Source of the DNA: Stenocarpella maydis
Lineage: Eukaryota > Ascomycota > Sordariomycetes > Diaporthales > Diaporthaceae
Assembly (NCBI GenBank): GCA_002270565.1
Contig: NQMI01000022.1
Location: 1 to 64,000, forward strand
Reading direction: 5' to 3'
DNA: 64,000 bases
Shown: positions 40,487-52,987 of the stretch, piece after piece
Position numbering within the stretch: position 1 is the stretch's first letter
Layout: each line of letters starts with the position of its first letter
The notes under the pieces: generated by a model
Seen by the model: the letters and a program-made list of their open reading frames with translations, nothing else
The model's database searches: none
What the model was told of the DNA's origin: nothing
Position numbers and translations under genes: made by a program

Positions 40487-41350
40487 TCATGGATCGCAGT
40501 CCGTCGCAGTAGCCAAGTCCCCCCACAGCCTCATGCTTTCCCTGTGAGTCTCGATGGCCTCATTGACGAAGACGTACGCATCTCTGCCCACGACCAGTCT
40601 CTTGGGCAACTGCCTCCCCTTGCACGCCCCGGAACCAGCCAGGGCATCGACGACCAGCCTCGCGCACTTGGCCGGGTCCCCGGGCTGCTTGAGACTGTAC
40701 GAGTCAAACCTGACCAGCGAGTCCTTGACCGCGCCCTCGGCGAGGTCCTCAATGGTCCGGCTCGCGCGCAGCCGGTGCCCCTGGACCAGGAAGTTGGTCC
40801 GCGTGTACCCGGGCTCCACGGACGTGACCTTTATGCCCAGGTGCTCGACCTCGGCGCGCAGCGACTCGGCCAGGATTGTCGCGCACGCCTTGGTCGCGCA
40901 GTACAGCCCCGCGCCCGGGGTGCCCCGCCAGCCGCCAATGCTGCCGAGGTTGGCGACGACGCCGGAGCGGGCGGCGCGCATGACTGGCAGCACGGCTCGG
41001 ATCATGTTGAGCTGGCCGAAGACGTTGGTGTCGAAGATGGCCCGCGCCTCGTCCCGGCTGGCCTCCTCGACCCCGCCGGCGAGGATGTAGCCCGCGTTGT
41101 TTACGAGGACGTCGATGCGGCCTCCTGGGGTCCTGGATGTGATTCTCTGTACAGCTGCCACGAGGTTGTCGTCACTGTCTGTCACGTCTATGCGCTCTGT
41201 GATGGCGCCCCGCTCGGAAAGGTCTGCCAGCTTGGACGGGTCGCGGGCTGTGGCGACCACGACGTCTCCTCGCTCGAGAGCTGCCAATGCTATCTCCCTC
41301 CCCAGACCTGAGGCACAGCCTGTTATGAGCCAGACCTTCCTGTCCGCCAT
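40487..41350 (-). CDS. Short-chain dehydrogenase/reductase, one exon (287 aa)
   Basis: Classical SDR starting MADRKVWLITGCASGLG (cofactor motif residues 10-17), with NNAG, a GSIGG Ser region, YCATK (Tyr150, Lys154) and a longer substrate-side C-terminus. It resembles the oxidoreductase SDR group with a TGCASGLG/TGxSSGxG cofactor motif. The ATG at 41350 is chosen; the frame remains open for 80 more codons upstream, but these look like leader sequence. It is convergent with the other SDR and divergent from the Clr5-domain gene. The two SDRs differ along most of their length, so they are not a recent duplication. Confidence 0.9.
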   Translation of the reverse strand: MADRKVWLITGCASGLGREIALAALERGDVVVATARDPSKLADLSERGAITERIDVTDSDDNLVAAVQRITSRTPGGRIDVLVNNAGYILAGGVEEASRDEARAIFDTNVFGQLNMIRAVLPVMRAARSGVVANLGSIGGWRGTPGAGLYCATKACATILAESLRAEVEHLGIKVTSVEPGYTRTNFLVQGHRLRASRTIEDLAEGAVKDSLVRFDSYSLKQPGDPAKCARLVVDALAGSGACKGRQLPKRLVVGRDAYVFVNEAIETHRESMRLWGDLATATDCDP

Positions 41351-42367
41351 GGCGTGCTGTTGAGTGCGTGTGATTGTGCAGCAGTCTTGGAAATCAAAGC
41401 ATATGAAAAGAACAGCTTGGTGGATGATGCCACCGGACACAGGACGTTGGGAATAACCAATAACCATGAGTCTATTCAGACTCTTTACGTTGCGGGCCTT
41501 ATATATGTTGGACCTCGACTGCGGCGATTGGATTATCGCCGATGAGCTGGGTTGTGACGGTTGCCCTGTCGGCGATAACTCTTGCTGCATAACATGTCCG
41601 TTCCGCAGGTCATTAGCGGACTTGTGAAGCCAAGGTCAAGCAGATGGTTCCAACGCGGAACTGACCTCGATAAGACTGTCATCGACTTCTGCTGGCCCAT
41701 GCCCAGGTGTGCCGGGCGTATGCAGAAGGCAGCAGACCTTCAGATGCTAAGAAGAGCTACCAACGCGGACGATTATCAGAAGGATCCATCTTGAGGAATA
41801 GTGGGTGGTGGGGCCCATCCCTAAACGGATAGACTGATGCTGAGCTGGAGGGGGGGGCACTAATAAGAATGCCCAGTCTTCCCAACGCTCCTTTCCGCAT
41901 CACAATCTCGAAGCCAGGCTCCTTTGCGGGCAATCGTACGTATATGTGCCCTGCCATCGCCGATGTTTATTTAACCGCAGAACAAGGCCGGGGAAGAAAG
42001 ATGCGCTGCTCGCGTGGGACGGACGGCTTGAGATGAGCTGCAGTGGTGTCGATTCTGAATCGCACGTAGCACCGAGCGCCCGTCAGCACCGGTTTTTTTC
42101 GGTGAAGCATTATTATTAGCTGCCCACCAGCCTGTCGACCCATCAGCTGAAAAACATGTCAGCTCCTGCTCACGTCGGACTTGGCGCAGAGGGCGAGCCC
42201 GGTCCGGGGAGGCGGCGAGCATCGATAAATTGCCATGTAAGCACGCAGGAATCGACACATGACCAGGTCCCAACGGCGCTTGCGGCCACCCGGGGAGTTC
42301 AACACAGCTGAGAAACAGAGTTCAGTTCATATCACGGGCTGGGGGGTTTCGCTGGCCATGCCTCAAC
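41351..42367. promoter_or_regulatory. Divergent upstream region, SDR / Clr5-domain gene
   Basis: About 1 kb. No ORF with protein character. GC-rich in the right half, where the leader of the Clr5-domain gene should lie. Confidence 0.4.
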
Positions 42368-42907
42368 ATGGAGGACCGTCTCGTCACCGCCCAAGACTTC
42401 CGCGTCTGCTCGCCGCGAGGCGCCACCGCGCAGAGGACGACAACATGGGCATCGCAGTGCGACTGGGAGCGCCACAAGCAGCGCATCATCGACCTGTACA
42501 AGTTCCAGGACCACACGCTACGCAGCGTGATGCACATCATGCAGCATGAGCAAGCCTTCGCCGCGACGTAAGTGAGCCCACCACCAACGAGCCCACACAG
42601 CCAGCCGGCCAGCCAAGCCCCTTGCAGCACTCGTCAGCCCCCACCCGTGTACTGACGAGCAAGATCGAGACGGCGCAGGCCCAAGATGTACAAGTATCAC
42701 CTGCGCAAATGGGGCATCCAGAAGAACCTCCGCGCCAAGCAGGCCCGGGAGCTGCTACAGCAGACCAGGCACGGTGACAGGCAGGCATCCGAGTACTGCA
42801 TCGGGGGTATCAGGGTCGACCAGGACCGGCTCCGCAACCTGCTCAAGCGGGCGTCCAAGGCGCAGCGCGGCGCAGCAGGCTCGCCAGCAGGGACGCCGGG
42901 TGCCGTG

Positions 42908-42940
<33 letters not shown>

Positions 42941-44294
42941 CCCCCCAGAAGCGAGAGCACGAGCACCATGGCGTCGTCGCCCTCCCCCTTGCCGACGGCC
43001 CGGCTGAGGCCCCCCCACCCGCAGCCGCAGCTGGAGCCGGTGTTGCACGCGCTCCGGGCCTACGTGGGCGGCAGCTTCGGCGCGGGGCGGTGGGCGCGCT
43101 CCCACGTGCCCTGGCAGGACGAGCTGATGGTGGCGGCGCACAACTGCGCGTGGTCGGCCGGGCGGCTGATGAACTCGGGGCACGTCGCGCCGGCCTTTCG
43201 GCTGGTGGGCATCTGCAGTAAGCATCTGGTCCGCCCGGGAATAACAGGCTCCCCTCCCAGGGCCAACATCTCAGGCGCCATGGCCGACACTCTGGCGCCG
43301 GGTCCACGTTGTGCTCGAACTGAAACTCCTTATTTGGTCCCCCTGACGGCTGACTCTGGGCACTGCAGTGGACACATGCCGGCACCTGCTCGCGGCCGAC
43401 ACGCCGTACTTCCCCGTGGCCATCTACTCGCTGCTGTTCGAGTTCTCCAAGCGGCACTGGATGTTGACGCGGCGTGTGATGGAGTTCCTGCGCGAGCTCG
43501 CCCTCGTCGTGCACCGCTCCCGCCGCCACCCCGTCTACGTCCTGTTCGACGCCATGTGCCGCATGACCTCGGAGCAGCTCTGCCAGTGCGCGTGGGCCGT
43601 GGTGCAGTCCTACCACCACGCCCTCCTCGCCGAGATGGGCCACGACTCCCCCTCGGCGGCGCACGTGACGGCCCTGAGCGGGCGCGCCAGCAGCTGGGTG
43701 GCCGCCTACGGCTCGGCAGAGCACCTCGGCCTCGAGCTCGCCCTCGAGAAGCACCTCGGGGACGTGTCGGGCGGCGGCGCGGCGAGCTTCGCGGCCCTGG
43801 AGGCGAAGCTGCGCCTTGCGAACTTCATGCTGGACCGGAGGCGGTACGCTGAGGCCAGGGACATGGCCGCACAGGTGCGGTCGCTGGCGGAGAGCAACGG
43901 CCCGGAGGCGGGGGACGCCTACCTCCTGGATGAGTGCTACCGCATCCTCTTCTGGGTGGCGAGGCACGAGGGCACGCCCGAGGAGGCCACCGGTGCCGCC
44001 AAGAGGTGGGTGGACATGTGCATGACGAGGCTGGGCCGGTGGCACGAGCTGACTGTCGACGCGCTGGGCGAGGTCGCTAGATATCACGGCCACGTCGGGA
44101 ACAATGATGAGGCGAGGAGATTAGGCCTGGAGCATGAGTACGCCATGAATGGAATGTGCGAGTGTCTGGGCCGTCTCGGATTGGGTTATGAGGGTGCCAC
44201 CCCTCAGAGGAGAACAATGTTGTACGGGCGAACGTCACAAGACTGTTTCCCGAGTGACAGCCTGCCTGACCTCTGCTTCCTCAGAGGCCTTTGA
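42368..44294 (+). CDS. Clr5-domain protein, three exons (554 aa)
   Basis: Exons 42368-42567, 42679-43217 and 43369-44294; introns 111 and 151 bp, phases agree. Residues about 29-84 form the Clr5 domain (WERHKQRIIDLYKFQDHTLR, then MYKYHLRKWGIQKN), found in moulds and named after fission yeast Clr5, a heterochromatin-linked factor. A run of about ten Ala encoded by (GCA)n follows (about 42909-42940), then a Pro-rich linker and a long helical, TPR-like C-terminal half (LRLANFMLDRRRYAEARDMA; WVDMCMTRLGRWHELT). It is probably nuclear and regulatory; targets unknown. The 3' end is uncertain: a CTGAC-branch / TTCCTCAG acceptor at 44285 could splice to a tail ending at 44364, but no strong donor is visible. 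Confidence 0.8.
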
Positions 44295-44627
44295 CCAATA
44301 CAGAAACGCTTCCATCAGACACAGTCCTCAGTCAAGGCGCACAGCCGTCTGCTCGACGAACTAGCCAAGTGGTGAATCCGTCACGCTGAACCTGCATCCT
44401 GTTCGTGGCACGACATGTGCATCGGAAAACAGACTCATAAGCAATACCGAAGCCAGTCGGGGTGGGGCTTGCGTTAGAAACGTGAAACCAGTACGGACTC
44501 CCAGCTGCCATGCACGTCTACCCCGTGTCGAGCCCACCGGGTGATGGATAGCCAAGGTCTTCGTCCGCCCGCGGAAAGGAGGCTCACATCGCCGCCGCCA
44601 CAAGGCGGCATTTTCTTGGACTGTCTC

Positions 44628-44628
44628 G

Positions 44629-44660
<32 letters not shown>
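44628..44660. repeat. (CCTG)n tetranucleotide repeat
   Basis: Eight uninterrupted units. Confidence 0.9.
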
Positions 44661-44662
<2 letters not shown>

Positions 44663-44908
44663 ACACCGCGGCCGCCCGGCAGCACTTCGGAACTGACAGC
44701 TGTTGATCGAGTGTGCCCTGCCTGCCTGCTAGGCGGCCCTTCCGTGCTTGTCCCGCCACGGGCGGTTGAACTGAGTGAGACACATCTGCACTCGCCTCAA
44801 TCTAACGTGCTGCCCCGTGGGCCCGAGCTGGAAACAAAAACCGTTGACTGCCTGCCGTCCATTCCTGAGACACACGGCGCCTCTCAGCGTAAGAAGGAAG
44901 TAGGGGCG

Positions 44909-44937
<29 letters not shown>
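44909..44937. repeat. Poly(A) tract, 29 bp
   Basis: A homopolymer run; its length should be treated as uncertain because sequencing is error-prone here. No retroelement or duplication is seen beside it. Confidence 0.85.
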
Positions 44938-44941
<4 letters not shown>

Positions 44942-45390
44942 TCTGGCACAGACTACGAGGCAAGTCAATGAGTCGCAGCCGCGGAGAGACAAAGTGGTGT
45001 GCATGTTTAATTTTCCACATTCGAAAAGAAAGGTAGTTGGTACATGTAAGCGTAATTGCAGTACAACAAAGACCAGGCTTGCCTTTTCCCGACACGCTGA
45101 ACTCCGACAGCTTCCCTTCCGAATGCTCCAGGTCCCTGCCATGCGCCGGCCCAGAAATGAGATGCAAACCCCCGCTAGCCGAGCCAAATACAACCTGCCC
45201 AGGTATTGAAAAGCGCGTGCATACCTACGCGTGGACGGAGACTACTGTGACTAAGCCAAGCAACCGTAGCCACGTATTGTACAGTTCTTAGACCACGGAT
45301 TGTCGCCGCATGAAACGAAATATACAAGAGAAATAAAAGAAGAGACATGTCCACTACCGGGACGTCAGTTATGGGGCCCACGAAGCCCAC

Positions 45391-48300
45391 TCAATGACCA
45401 GTACCCCGGCTGCTGGCGGCGTAAGTCTTGGTCGACCGCGGCCAGTCCATCTTCTTTTGTTGTCCGGGAGCGCCGCTGCTGAAGCGTTTGGCATGGTCAG
45501 CCTTGACTGCCTCGGATACTAGAAGGAGCTCCTCCATGGGCACAAGCTGCGCCTGCGAGGAATACGGCAGGATCTTGGAGGCCCGGGTTGGAGACTCCTT
45601 CTTGGGCGTCAGCGCTTCAATCTCTTTGCGCCGCTTGGTGCAGATCTCAATGAGCTCTTTCAAGTCGGACGTGATCTGCGCCTTGATGAATGCCAGGTCC
45701 GCTGTGGAGGTGTCTTGCTTCTTGAGGGTCTGCATGACTGGTATGCGCGGGATATATTGGATGTCGTCGAGTTGCGGCGGGTTCTCTGGGACGATGGACT
45801 CGTCCAGGAGGGCCTCGTTGCCCTTGGCGAGAAGTTCTAGGATGTCGATGGACTGTCCTGGTGGGATGGCTGTGTGGTGAGATGGGGTTATGCAGGGCAT
45901 GTCGACTTCCTTGCGTAGGACGTGATCTATGTCAACGGCACTGAAGAAGGCGCATGACTGTGGGAGGTCGTCGATACCGACCTGCTGCGCGAACATGCAG
46001 CGTGTCCAGATGTTGGCTACCTGCAGTGCCATGGCAGCCCGGTATTTGTCTTCGGTCTTTACCAGGTAGCGTATCTCGTCGTGGACCGAGATGGCGAGAC
46101 GTGCATCAATGTTGAAGCGCCGGATCAGATAGTCCATAGACACGATCAAGAGGTGGAGGTAGTCAACGCCTGAGCTCTGGATGGCCCAGTTGATGCGGCT
46201 TGTCAAGAAGCCGCCCTTTTTGACATACCTGCTCATCAGCGCCTCCGTGATCCCGGCGCCGAGCACAGGCGTGCGCGGATGCCGCTGCTCCGCAAATTCC
46301 TCGAGTTTGTTGAAAACAAAAGACTCGGTGCCGCCTCGCCAAAATTTACCCTTGTAGAGGATTTTCCTCTCCGATTGCGCCCCTTTCGTGGATGTGTACA
46401 ACTTCATGGCGATGTTGTAAGCCTCGCGCTCGGAGAGAGTGTGGTTGAACTGGCGGAGCAGCTGAGCGGCGAATTTGAGGCCGGCGCCATATATCCGCCC
46501 ATAGTTGAAGACTTTTGCGTGATTTCTTGAAATGCCCAGGATCGAAGCCGTCCGGGAATGAAGGTCAGTCCCGGCAGCCTTGGAGCCCTCTAGCGTCATG
46601 AAACCGATAGCGTTGCCGCCGTGGAGTTGGAATACGGCATCGCCGAGCAGGCTCGCAATCCAAAGCTCCTCGGAGTCCACGTCTGCGCCCACGAAGCTGT
46701 AGCCAGGAGGCGCCTTGACCATTGCCTTCAGCTCCGAGCCTACCCTGTTCTTCTTGGCATTGCTCGCTGTCAGCCAGGTGTTCTCGACGGCTCTTCTCGT
46801 GACGGTGCCCATCGGAATCACCTGTGGGAGGATGTAGCCCCGGCTAGAGTCCCCGGCCTCTTGGCCCTTGGCCACGCGCAGTTCCTTGTCATAGACGACG
46901 AGCTGCGACCTGATCCTTTCACGGGCGCTCATCCAGTATGAGCAAGACGCGTTCATCTCCAGGGCCTCCTTTGCGTAAGCATATTCGGATGTCAAGACCC
47001 CGCTTTCGAAATCGCCCAGATAACTCTTGGCCATCGGGTTGACGCATCGAGCCGTAGGGCCATCTTTGTGTGGGACCTTGAAGTAAACTCCGTCTGTGTC
47101 ATTTCGCAGTAAGGGTTTCGTCTTCTCGTCCAACATGTCGCACAGTATCATCGATTTCTTCACATACTCTTCTCTCCTCTCCCGAGGGACACGAAAGGTC
47201 CACCCATGTTCGTCCGACCAGAACAGCGGATGTCCATCCCAGGATAGCCTGAGCAGGAGAGGCGATATCCTCGTCCGCACTGATATGTTCATGGGTTCTT
47301 GGCTTTTGGGAAACAGATCCTTGTACCATTTTGGCTTGCCGGGCATCTTCTGGTTCTTTGCCGAGCGCATTGGCTCGCCATTTTTACCCTTAACGTACCT
47401 AATCTCCTGCCCTGACCAATCCAGCTGCTTCAGCCAGGGGTCTGTGCCCCATTTTTGCTCGTCGTCTTTGATTTCCACAGCCTTTTCAGCTAGGGATATG
47501 AGGCGCTCTTGGACGGCGAGTGAAAGTCTTTGATACGTTTCCTCTGCAATAGCGATATAGGACTTCCATGATTCGTCAACTGGCAGAATGACAGAGGACA
47601 AATGCCGTAGCGCGGCAAAGCTGACGGGATGGGGGCATGTCTGGAGAAAGTTTGTGAAGACGATTGTAAAGACGCGATGCGTAATGGCAACGTCTGCCGC
47701 GCAGTAAGTGATGAGGTCGTCCAGCTTGTCCAGTACATTTTGCCGATCCAGGCCGTTGAAGTCGTCTCGTGCGGACTTGTCCAGAGAAACGTTGAGGTGA
47801 AACTTGGCGACGTCCCGCAGGGAATTGATGGAGCTCCTCCCGACCCACAGCTCTTCTTCCTCCACCAAGGTGCCCAGGCTAAAGTTCCCCTCGGCTCGAG
47901 CGGCGCGCTCCATCTCTCGGTTCTTTTGAGCCTTCATCCAAGTCGGCCGTTGCTGCGAGCACATGCCGTTCACTGCCACATGCAGCGACATGGTATCCAG
48001 AAAGCAGTTCTTTGTCTGCTTGATGTCGTATTCCTCGAGTACCCGGGCCCTGTCGTAGCCGATGTTGTGACCGACAACTATCCGTTCCTTGGAAGGGTCC
48101 CCCAGTGGCACAAGTTGGGTCTTGACATCGGTCTCACCCAGCAGCCAAGGCGAAAGCCACACATACCAGGCGGTTGGGCTGGCAGCGCAGGCCATGACAG
48201 CGAAGGGGTTCTCCTCCCACATCACCTCAACGTCAAATGAAAGCATGGTCTCGTCTGGTGCTTCCACCGTCTCTGCTATCTCGGGTCCCATCCCGTCCTT

Positions 48301-48895
48301 GAAATAGTATTTCGTCCATCCGCTCTGGTGTACCCATTCCCTCGGCTGTTGGGGTGTCTCGGACCTGGCGAACTCTTTCGCGTATGACAAATATGGTTCC
48401 GCAGCATCGGTGCCGAGCCTGAAGAAGTGTTCATCCAGCGTCTCGGTGTCTGGGGCTTGTAATTTTGGTAGGTTGAACGCGATGGGATCGGCCCGGTCGG
48501 TGGTCTTGCCGAAGAGCTCATGACGTCGCAGGTGATCCTCGGAGAGCCTGACGAGGGACTCTGGGGGAGGCTCGGATCCTCTGGGGAAGACTTGTTCATA
48601 GAGGCGGTCGCTCAACTGCTGGACGCCTATTGCGTTGTGGCGGGCGGTCGAGGGAACTAGGGACAGCAGCAGGTGAGTCTGGTGGGAATCCTGGCATGTG
48701 TCGTGTCCGCGGGTTGGTGGGACACTTACTAGCAAGCGTGCCATCGTGGGTCTGCCCGTGGACCTTTTCGGTGGCAGCGGCAGACTGCCAGCGCAGTGGC
48801 TGTGGCCATGTCGGATGCGGCCGGTGCCTTGCAAGCCGGACGAAGCTCGCAGTGCCGCAAGCACGTCGGAGGGGTCTCCTGAAGGGGCTGATCAT
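45391..48895 (-). CDS. mip1: Mitochondrial DNA polymerase gamma (1143 aa)
   Basis: Exons 48730-48895 and 45391-48656 with a 73-bp GTAAGT...CTAG intron. The first exon encodes an Arg-rich, acid-free mitochondrial targeting sequence (MISPFRRPLRRACGTASFVR). The family-A polymerase that replicates mitochondrial DNA follows: exonuclease motifs SFDVEV (about 194), GHNIGYDRA and YCAADVA; polymerase motif A VGADVDSEELW (about 710), motif B around RNHAKVFNYGRIYGAG, and motif C VHDEIRYL (about 910). The C-terminal extension of about 200 residues is typical of fungal Mip1 proteins. Reading straight through the intron is also open, so the first exon is chosen because it yields the presequence and joins in phase. 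Confidence 0.95.
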
Positions 48896-49194
48896 CCTAT
48901 CGCATCCAGACTCGCATTTGCCCGGTATGCCGTCGCCTATGTCGAGGATTGGTATGCGCTGGCAGGACGGAATGCAGCCGTTGGTGGCGGGGTCGAAGTG
49001 TTGGATAGTGTCGCAGAGGGGCGAGCGCTGAGGTTGAATGGGTTGAAAGGGTCCCCTGGATCATAGATTGGACGGTCGCGCTAAGGACGATATCATGGCT
49101 AGGCGCAGTCCCTGATGGCGCGGCATCTCACTCCATGGCCTCGAGCGAGTGGGATGCGGGGCGGGAGGGTGATTCGAGAGGAAGGCGCGTGCTC

Positions 49195-49234
49195 CTTTTT
49201 TCTTTCTTTCTTTCTTTCTCTCTCTCTTTCTTTC
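49195..49234. repeat. (CTTT)n / CT-rich microsatellite
   Basis: TTTC units interrupted by a short CT run, upstream of mip1. Confidence 0.85.
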
Positions 49235-49357
49235 CCAGTCGATAGCGTGAACTTCGGGTAGTATTGGATGCGCTCGCGCGTTGACTTATCTCTTCTTTTG
49301 GTGAGGAGCCTGGGCGGTGCTACTGGCCTTGCGGTATTGGATAGACATGGATATGCA

Positions 49358-49384
49358 TGGGCGTGGGCGTGGGCGTGGGCGTGG
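49358..49384. repeat. GGGCGT tandem repeat
   Basis: Four copies of the 6-mer GGGCGT in a row. Confidence 0.85.
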
Positions 49385-51085
49385 TTGAGTGTGTGTGTGG
49401 TGGTACAGAAAAGAAAAAAGTTGCGACGGGTTACTCCATTGAGAGCTCCGCACCCCGAAAATCCCCATTTTTTTTATAGATTGGATTCGACCCTTGCCGT
49501 TGGTTGCATCAGCAATGACCAATAAATAAGCAGCAACCCTTGCCCACACAGACAACGGGTCAACGATTGTGAAGTCAGGCATGTCTGCTTGTCTGCTTGT
49601 GATGGGATCACGGACCGTCATCAAGCTTTGAGGCCGACATGTAATAGTAGTTAATATTTGTGGTGGCACGTCTTTGTCTGGCAACGGCAGGCAATGGTCA
49701 GACAAGATCCGATGGTAAGGAGAAAATGCTGGGTATGGATCTCCCGGGACAGGGCTGAGGGGCGTGTTTGATTGTCTGCATCAATCCTGCCGCCAGCCAA
49801 GGTAGAAACATGCGAGAGGGCAGCCGGAAGAGCCACGACGGAAGATTTGCCCGTATGCCTAGGCAGTGAGTGCAGTCTCCAACGTACCTAGTAATAATAC
49901 GATAACTATGTAATAAGCCTCACGGGAATGCTGAGGCAGTCAGGACGACTCATTCCTTGTCGGGAGAATTGACATGTCACCTGCGTGACCTACTAGATAG
50001 GTTAGGTATGGATAGAGATTGCGAGCCCACAGCCTGGTCACTCGGACGAGTCTCCTGTGGTCCACCTGTCTGTCTACATGCGTCTACAGTCTAAACCACG
50101 TATATTGCCAGGTATCGAGCCCACCCAGGTGTACACTACTATCTAGGTAGGTCTATACCCACCAGCTATGTATGAACGCCCAAGTCAGTCTATCTGAGCA
50201 CCCAGGTAGGGGCAAATTCCGGCCCTCCCTCAACCATCCGGATGCTGCTCCTCCCGCAACAAGCAGGAGCTTCTTGTCGCCCCACAACCCCGGTCTGTTG
50301 TCTGGTGTCGGTGGCCTGCCCCCCCCCCCCGGCCTTGTGTCCCTTGTGCGCACTTCTCCGAGCCTGCTAACCTGCTAAAAACCGATCTTCCCGACCTGGC
50401 CTTGGAGCCCTGTGCCGCAGCTACTACCTATCTCGACACTACGGTTATGGCCTACCTATATCTACCCGAAGTGCCTTGATCTTGCCTGCTCCAGCTGTGT
50501 CGCCGGGTCACATCTTTTCTGTCCGCGCGCCTACCTTGTTCTTCTTTCAGCCCACCTGTCCATTGCACGCTTGGCCCTTTGCTACCGACTTCCAAGGTTG
50601 TACTGACCCGGACCCGTTTTTTGACCATTCTGTGCCCGTACGAGCTCCAGCTTTGTCATCGTGCTGTCGAGCTGCTTACTCCGTCGTGTACTACTATCTC
50701 TTGTCCGGGCCTCCGTGTCAAGAGGCCATACCTACCAACCACGGTTGGGCGGTGAGAGGACAATTGATTACTTCCCATCTAATCCCACTCGTCATCCATA
50801 TCATTATACATACAGCCCAGCCGCCTGCCCTTCTTCTCGCGAGGGCCCGCATCCTGCCTTCTCCGGGTCACGGTGCCCCATGAGCCTCGCTCCCTCATAT
50901 TTGCCTGTCCTGTTCCTGTGACGAACTTGAGATGTGCCATGCTCCTCCGGCCCGGACTGTACTCTACTCCAAAGCACCAAGGGCGACAGCAATATCAACA
51001 TCAACACCCGCCCCGTCAAGTGCTTGCTCCCTAGCCGGGTGAGGGCGACTTGGGTTCAAGGGAACTAGAACTTCCCACACGAACC

Positions 51086-52987
51086 ATGACCAACTGGCCT
51101 CCGTTCTTGGTATCGGACGAAATGGACGCTTGGCTTTCTGGTTAGGACCTTTTTCTTACCGCCATCACCATCATTCTTCGTTCTAACCCCCCTTCTCCTT
51201 CCCAATTCATCATATTCACTCCCCAACCGCCACCAGCTTCTTCCCCTCCTTGCCCGGCTTAACCCCGTCCAGTTATTATTCAACCAGGCCCAGCCCACCC
51301 CAAAAGCTGCCTGCCTGCCTTCTTTAATTTTGAACTTCTGTTGCCTTCTCCTTCCCTCCTTGCCTAATCCTAATAAAAGCAACACCACCACGTTTGATCA
51401 CCTCCTGACCGTATCTCCTTCCCTCGGGTTTTTAGGATCTTGGCCCGGCCAGCAGTCGCAACAGACACCACAGCCGCCTCCGCTGTCACCAAATCCCGCC
51501 CTGCAGTCCGACAACAGCCATCATCCCTCGACGCCCTCGCTGCCGCCCTTCCTGCCGCCCCTTTTCGACTCTCTCACCTCGTTCCACTCATCGCCCCTCG
51601 GCTGGCAGAGGCCTAATTTGGGTTTCCACTCGGCCCTGGGCCACCCTGCACCCGCACCCGCACCCGCACCCGCAACTGCACCTGTGGCGGCACACTCTCA
51701 CTCAGACGCCCTTGGCTCTGCCCTCGGTGGTCAGTCGTCGTTTCCAGCCGCCCCGGCATTCTCGACGTCATCCCAACTTGCCCGCCGCCGACGCCGTGAC
51801 GGACTGTCGCTGGCCCTGTCACAGCATCCCAGCACGGGCCCCTACCGCCCAGGCCGCCCTGCCGACTACAACACAACTACCACCACCAGTGCTAGCTCAT
51901 CAGCGACAACAGCAGCCGCTCGCCAAAGCTCTACTCAACGGCAGACCTATCATTCCCCATCCTCCTCCCGCCCCGCCGACAATAACGCACCCCAAAACCT
52001 TTACCACACCATCGCCACGCCACTGCACAGCTCTCTCAACAGCCGCTCTCGGCAGGTCCGCCTCCACGAGTCGAACAACGACGACTTTCTCGACGCTCTC
52101 GCCACCGCTGACTTTTCTTCGCCTTCATTGCCACCCTACAGCCCGCAGAGTCCACCACAACACCGACCCCAATACGACCAGTTTCTAAACCACTCGGCCG
52201 ATCCGCGGCAACCTGCTGTCTCCAGCCCAGCAGCCCGCCGGTTGCCCCAACCCGACACTGGCCTGTTCAAGGTGGAGGACCAGGGAGACGTCGACTGCGA
52301 CTTTGACGAAAAGAGCCCAATCGATTTGCTGCGCTGCGAGATGCCTGCCACTAGGAAGCGCAGTCGCGCAGCAGCCGCCTCGCCCGACGACCACGACGTC
52401 GGCCCGTCTGCGCCCAAGCGGCCCCGCACAGCTGTCGCCCACAGGGCCGCCACGCCTGGTCGTTCGAGGACCACCCCGCGGCCAGCCTCCAGGAAATACA
52501 CGCCCGTGCAAAAGTCCGTCACAATCGGCGACGACGACAACGACAGCCTCTTCGGCGGAGATGGTGACTCGGGTGGCGTGGAGCTCTACGACTTGACAAA
52601 TACCGACGATGCAGTGCCCCAGGACCTCTTCCAGCCCGTCAAGGACACCAGCATCAAACTCTCGGCGTTTGAGTGTGTCATTTGCATGGATGCCGCCACA
52701 AACCTCACAGTAACGTGTTGTGGTACGTCCATCCAAACTCATTGTCAGGCAAGCACTACCGGGTTTCACTTCTCTCTGGCTAACACATCATTCCAGGTCA
52801 CATGTTCTGTGCTCAATGCCTCCACCAGGCTATGCATACTGAACTGACCAAAAAGGTCTGCCCCATGTGTAGGCAGCGTTTGGACAAGCCGACTCCGAAG
52901 TCCAAACCGCCGGCAAAGGCCTTCTTCCCCCTGGAGTTGAAGCTGAGACCTTCCAAGAAGGTCGGGAAACAACCCGCCCGGCGGTGA
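51086..52987 (+). CDS. Slx8-like RING-finger protein (510 aa)
   Basis: Exons 51086-51140, 51436-52722 and 52797-52987. The C-terminal C3HC4 RING (about residues 432-475; CVICMDAA, CCGHMFCAQC, CPMCRQRLD) is completed only by splicing the 74-bp intron. RING plus a long, disordered, Pro/Ser/Gln-rich N-terminal region and a basic nuclear signal (KRSRAAAAS, PKRPRTAV) match fungal Slx8/Rfp, the E3 of the SUMO-targeted ubiquitin ligase that acts on sumoylated nuclear proteins in genome maintenance. The 18-codon first exon (MTNWPPFLVSDEMDAWLS) is inferred: the long exon has no early ATG, a CTGACC...TTTTTAG acceptor marks its start, and the phase agrees; the 295-bp intron is long for this genome and its GTTAGG donor is weak. 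Confidence 0.8.

Larger units (their letters stand above)
44295..45390. other. Intergenic between convergent genes, with simple repeats
   Basis: About 1.1 kb. Contains a (CCTG)n array and a 29-bp A tract listed separately. No gene seen. Confidence 0.5.
48896..51085. promoter_or_regulatory. Divergent upstream region, mip1 / RING gene
   Basis: About 2.2 kb without a supported gene. Holds a (CTTT)n/CT tract (49195-49234), a GGGCGT tandem repeat (49358-49384) and pyrimidine-rich DNA from 50200 to 51080 that probably includes a long leader of the RING gene. The ORFs at 50412-50921 are chance frames in CT-rich sequence. Confidence 0.45.

Noticed and set aside
39255..44294. Secondary-metabolite gene cluster around the two dehydrogenases
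   Set aside because: No polyketide synthase, peptide synthetase, terpene cyclase, P450 or cluster transporter is adjacent; two SDRs and a Clr5-domain gene are not enough.
49268..49705. ORFs on both strands upstream of mip1
   Set aside because: They run through a GGGCGT repeat and T-rich DNA and show no protein-like composition.
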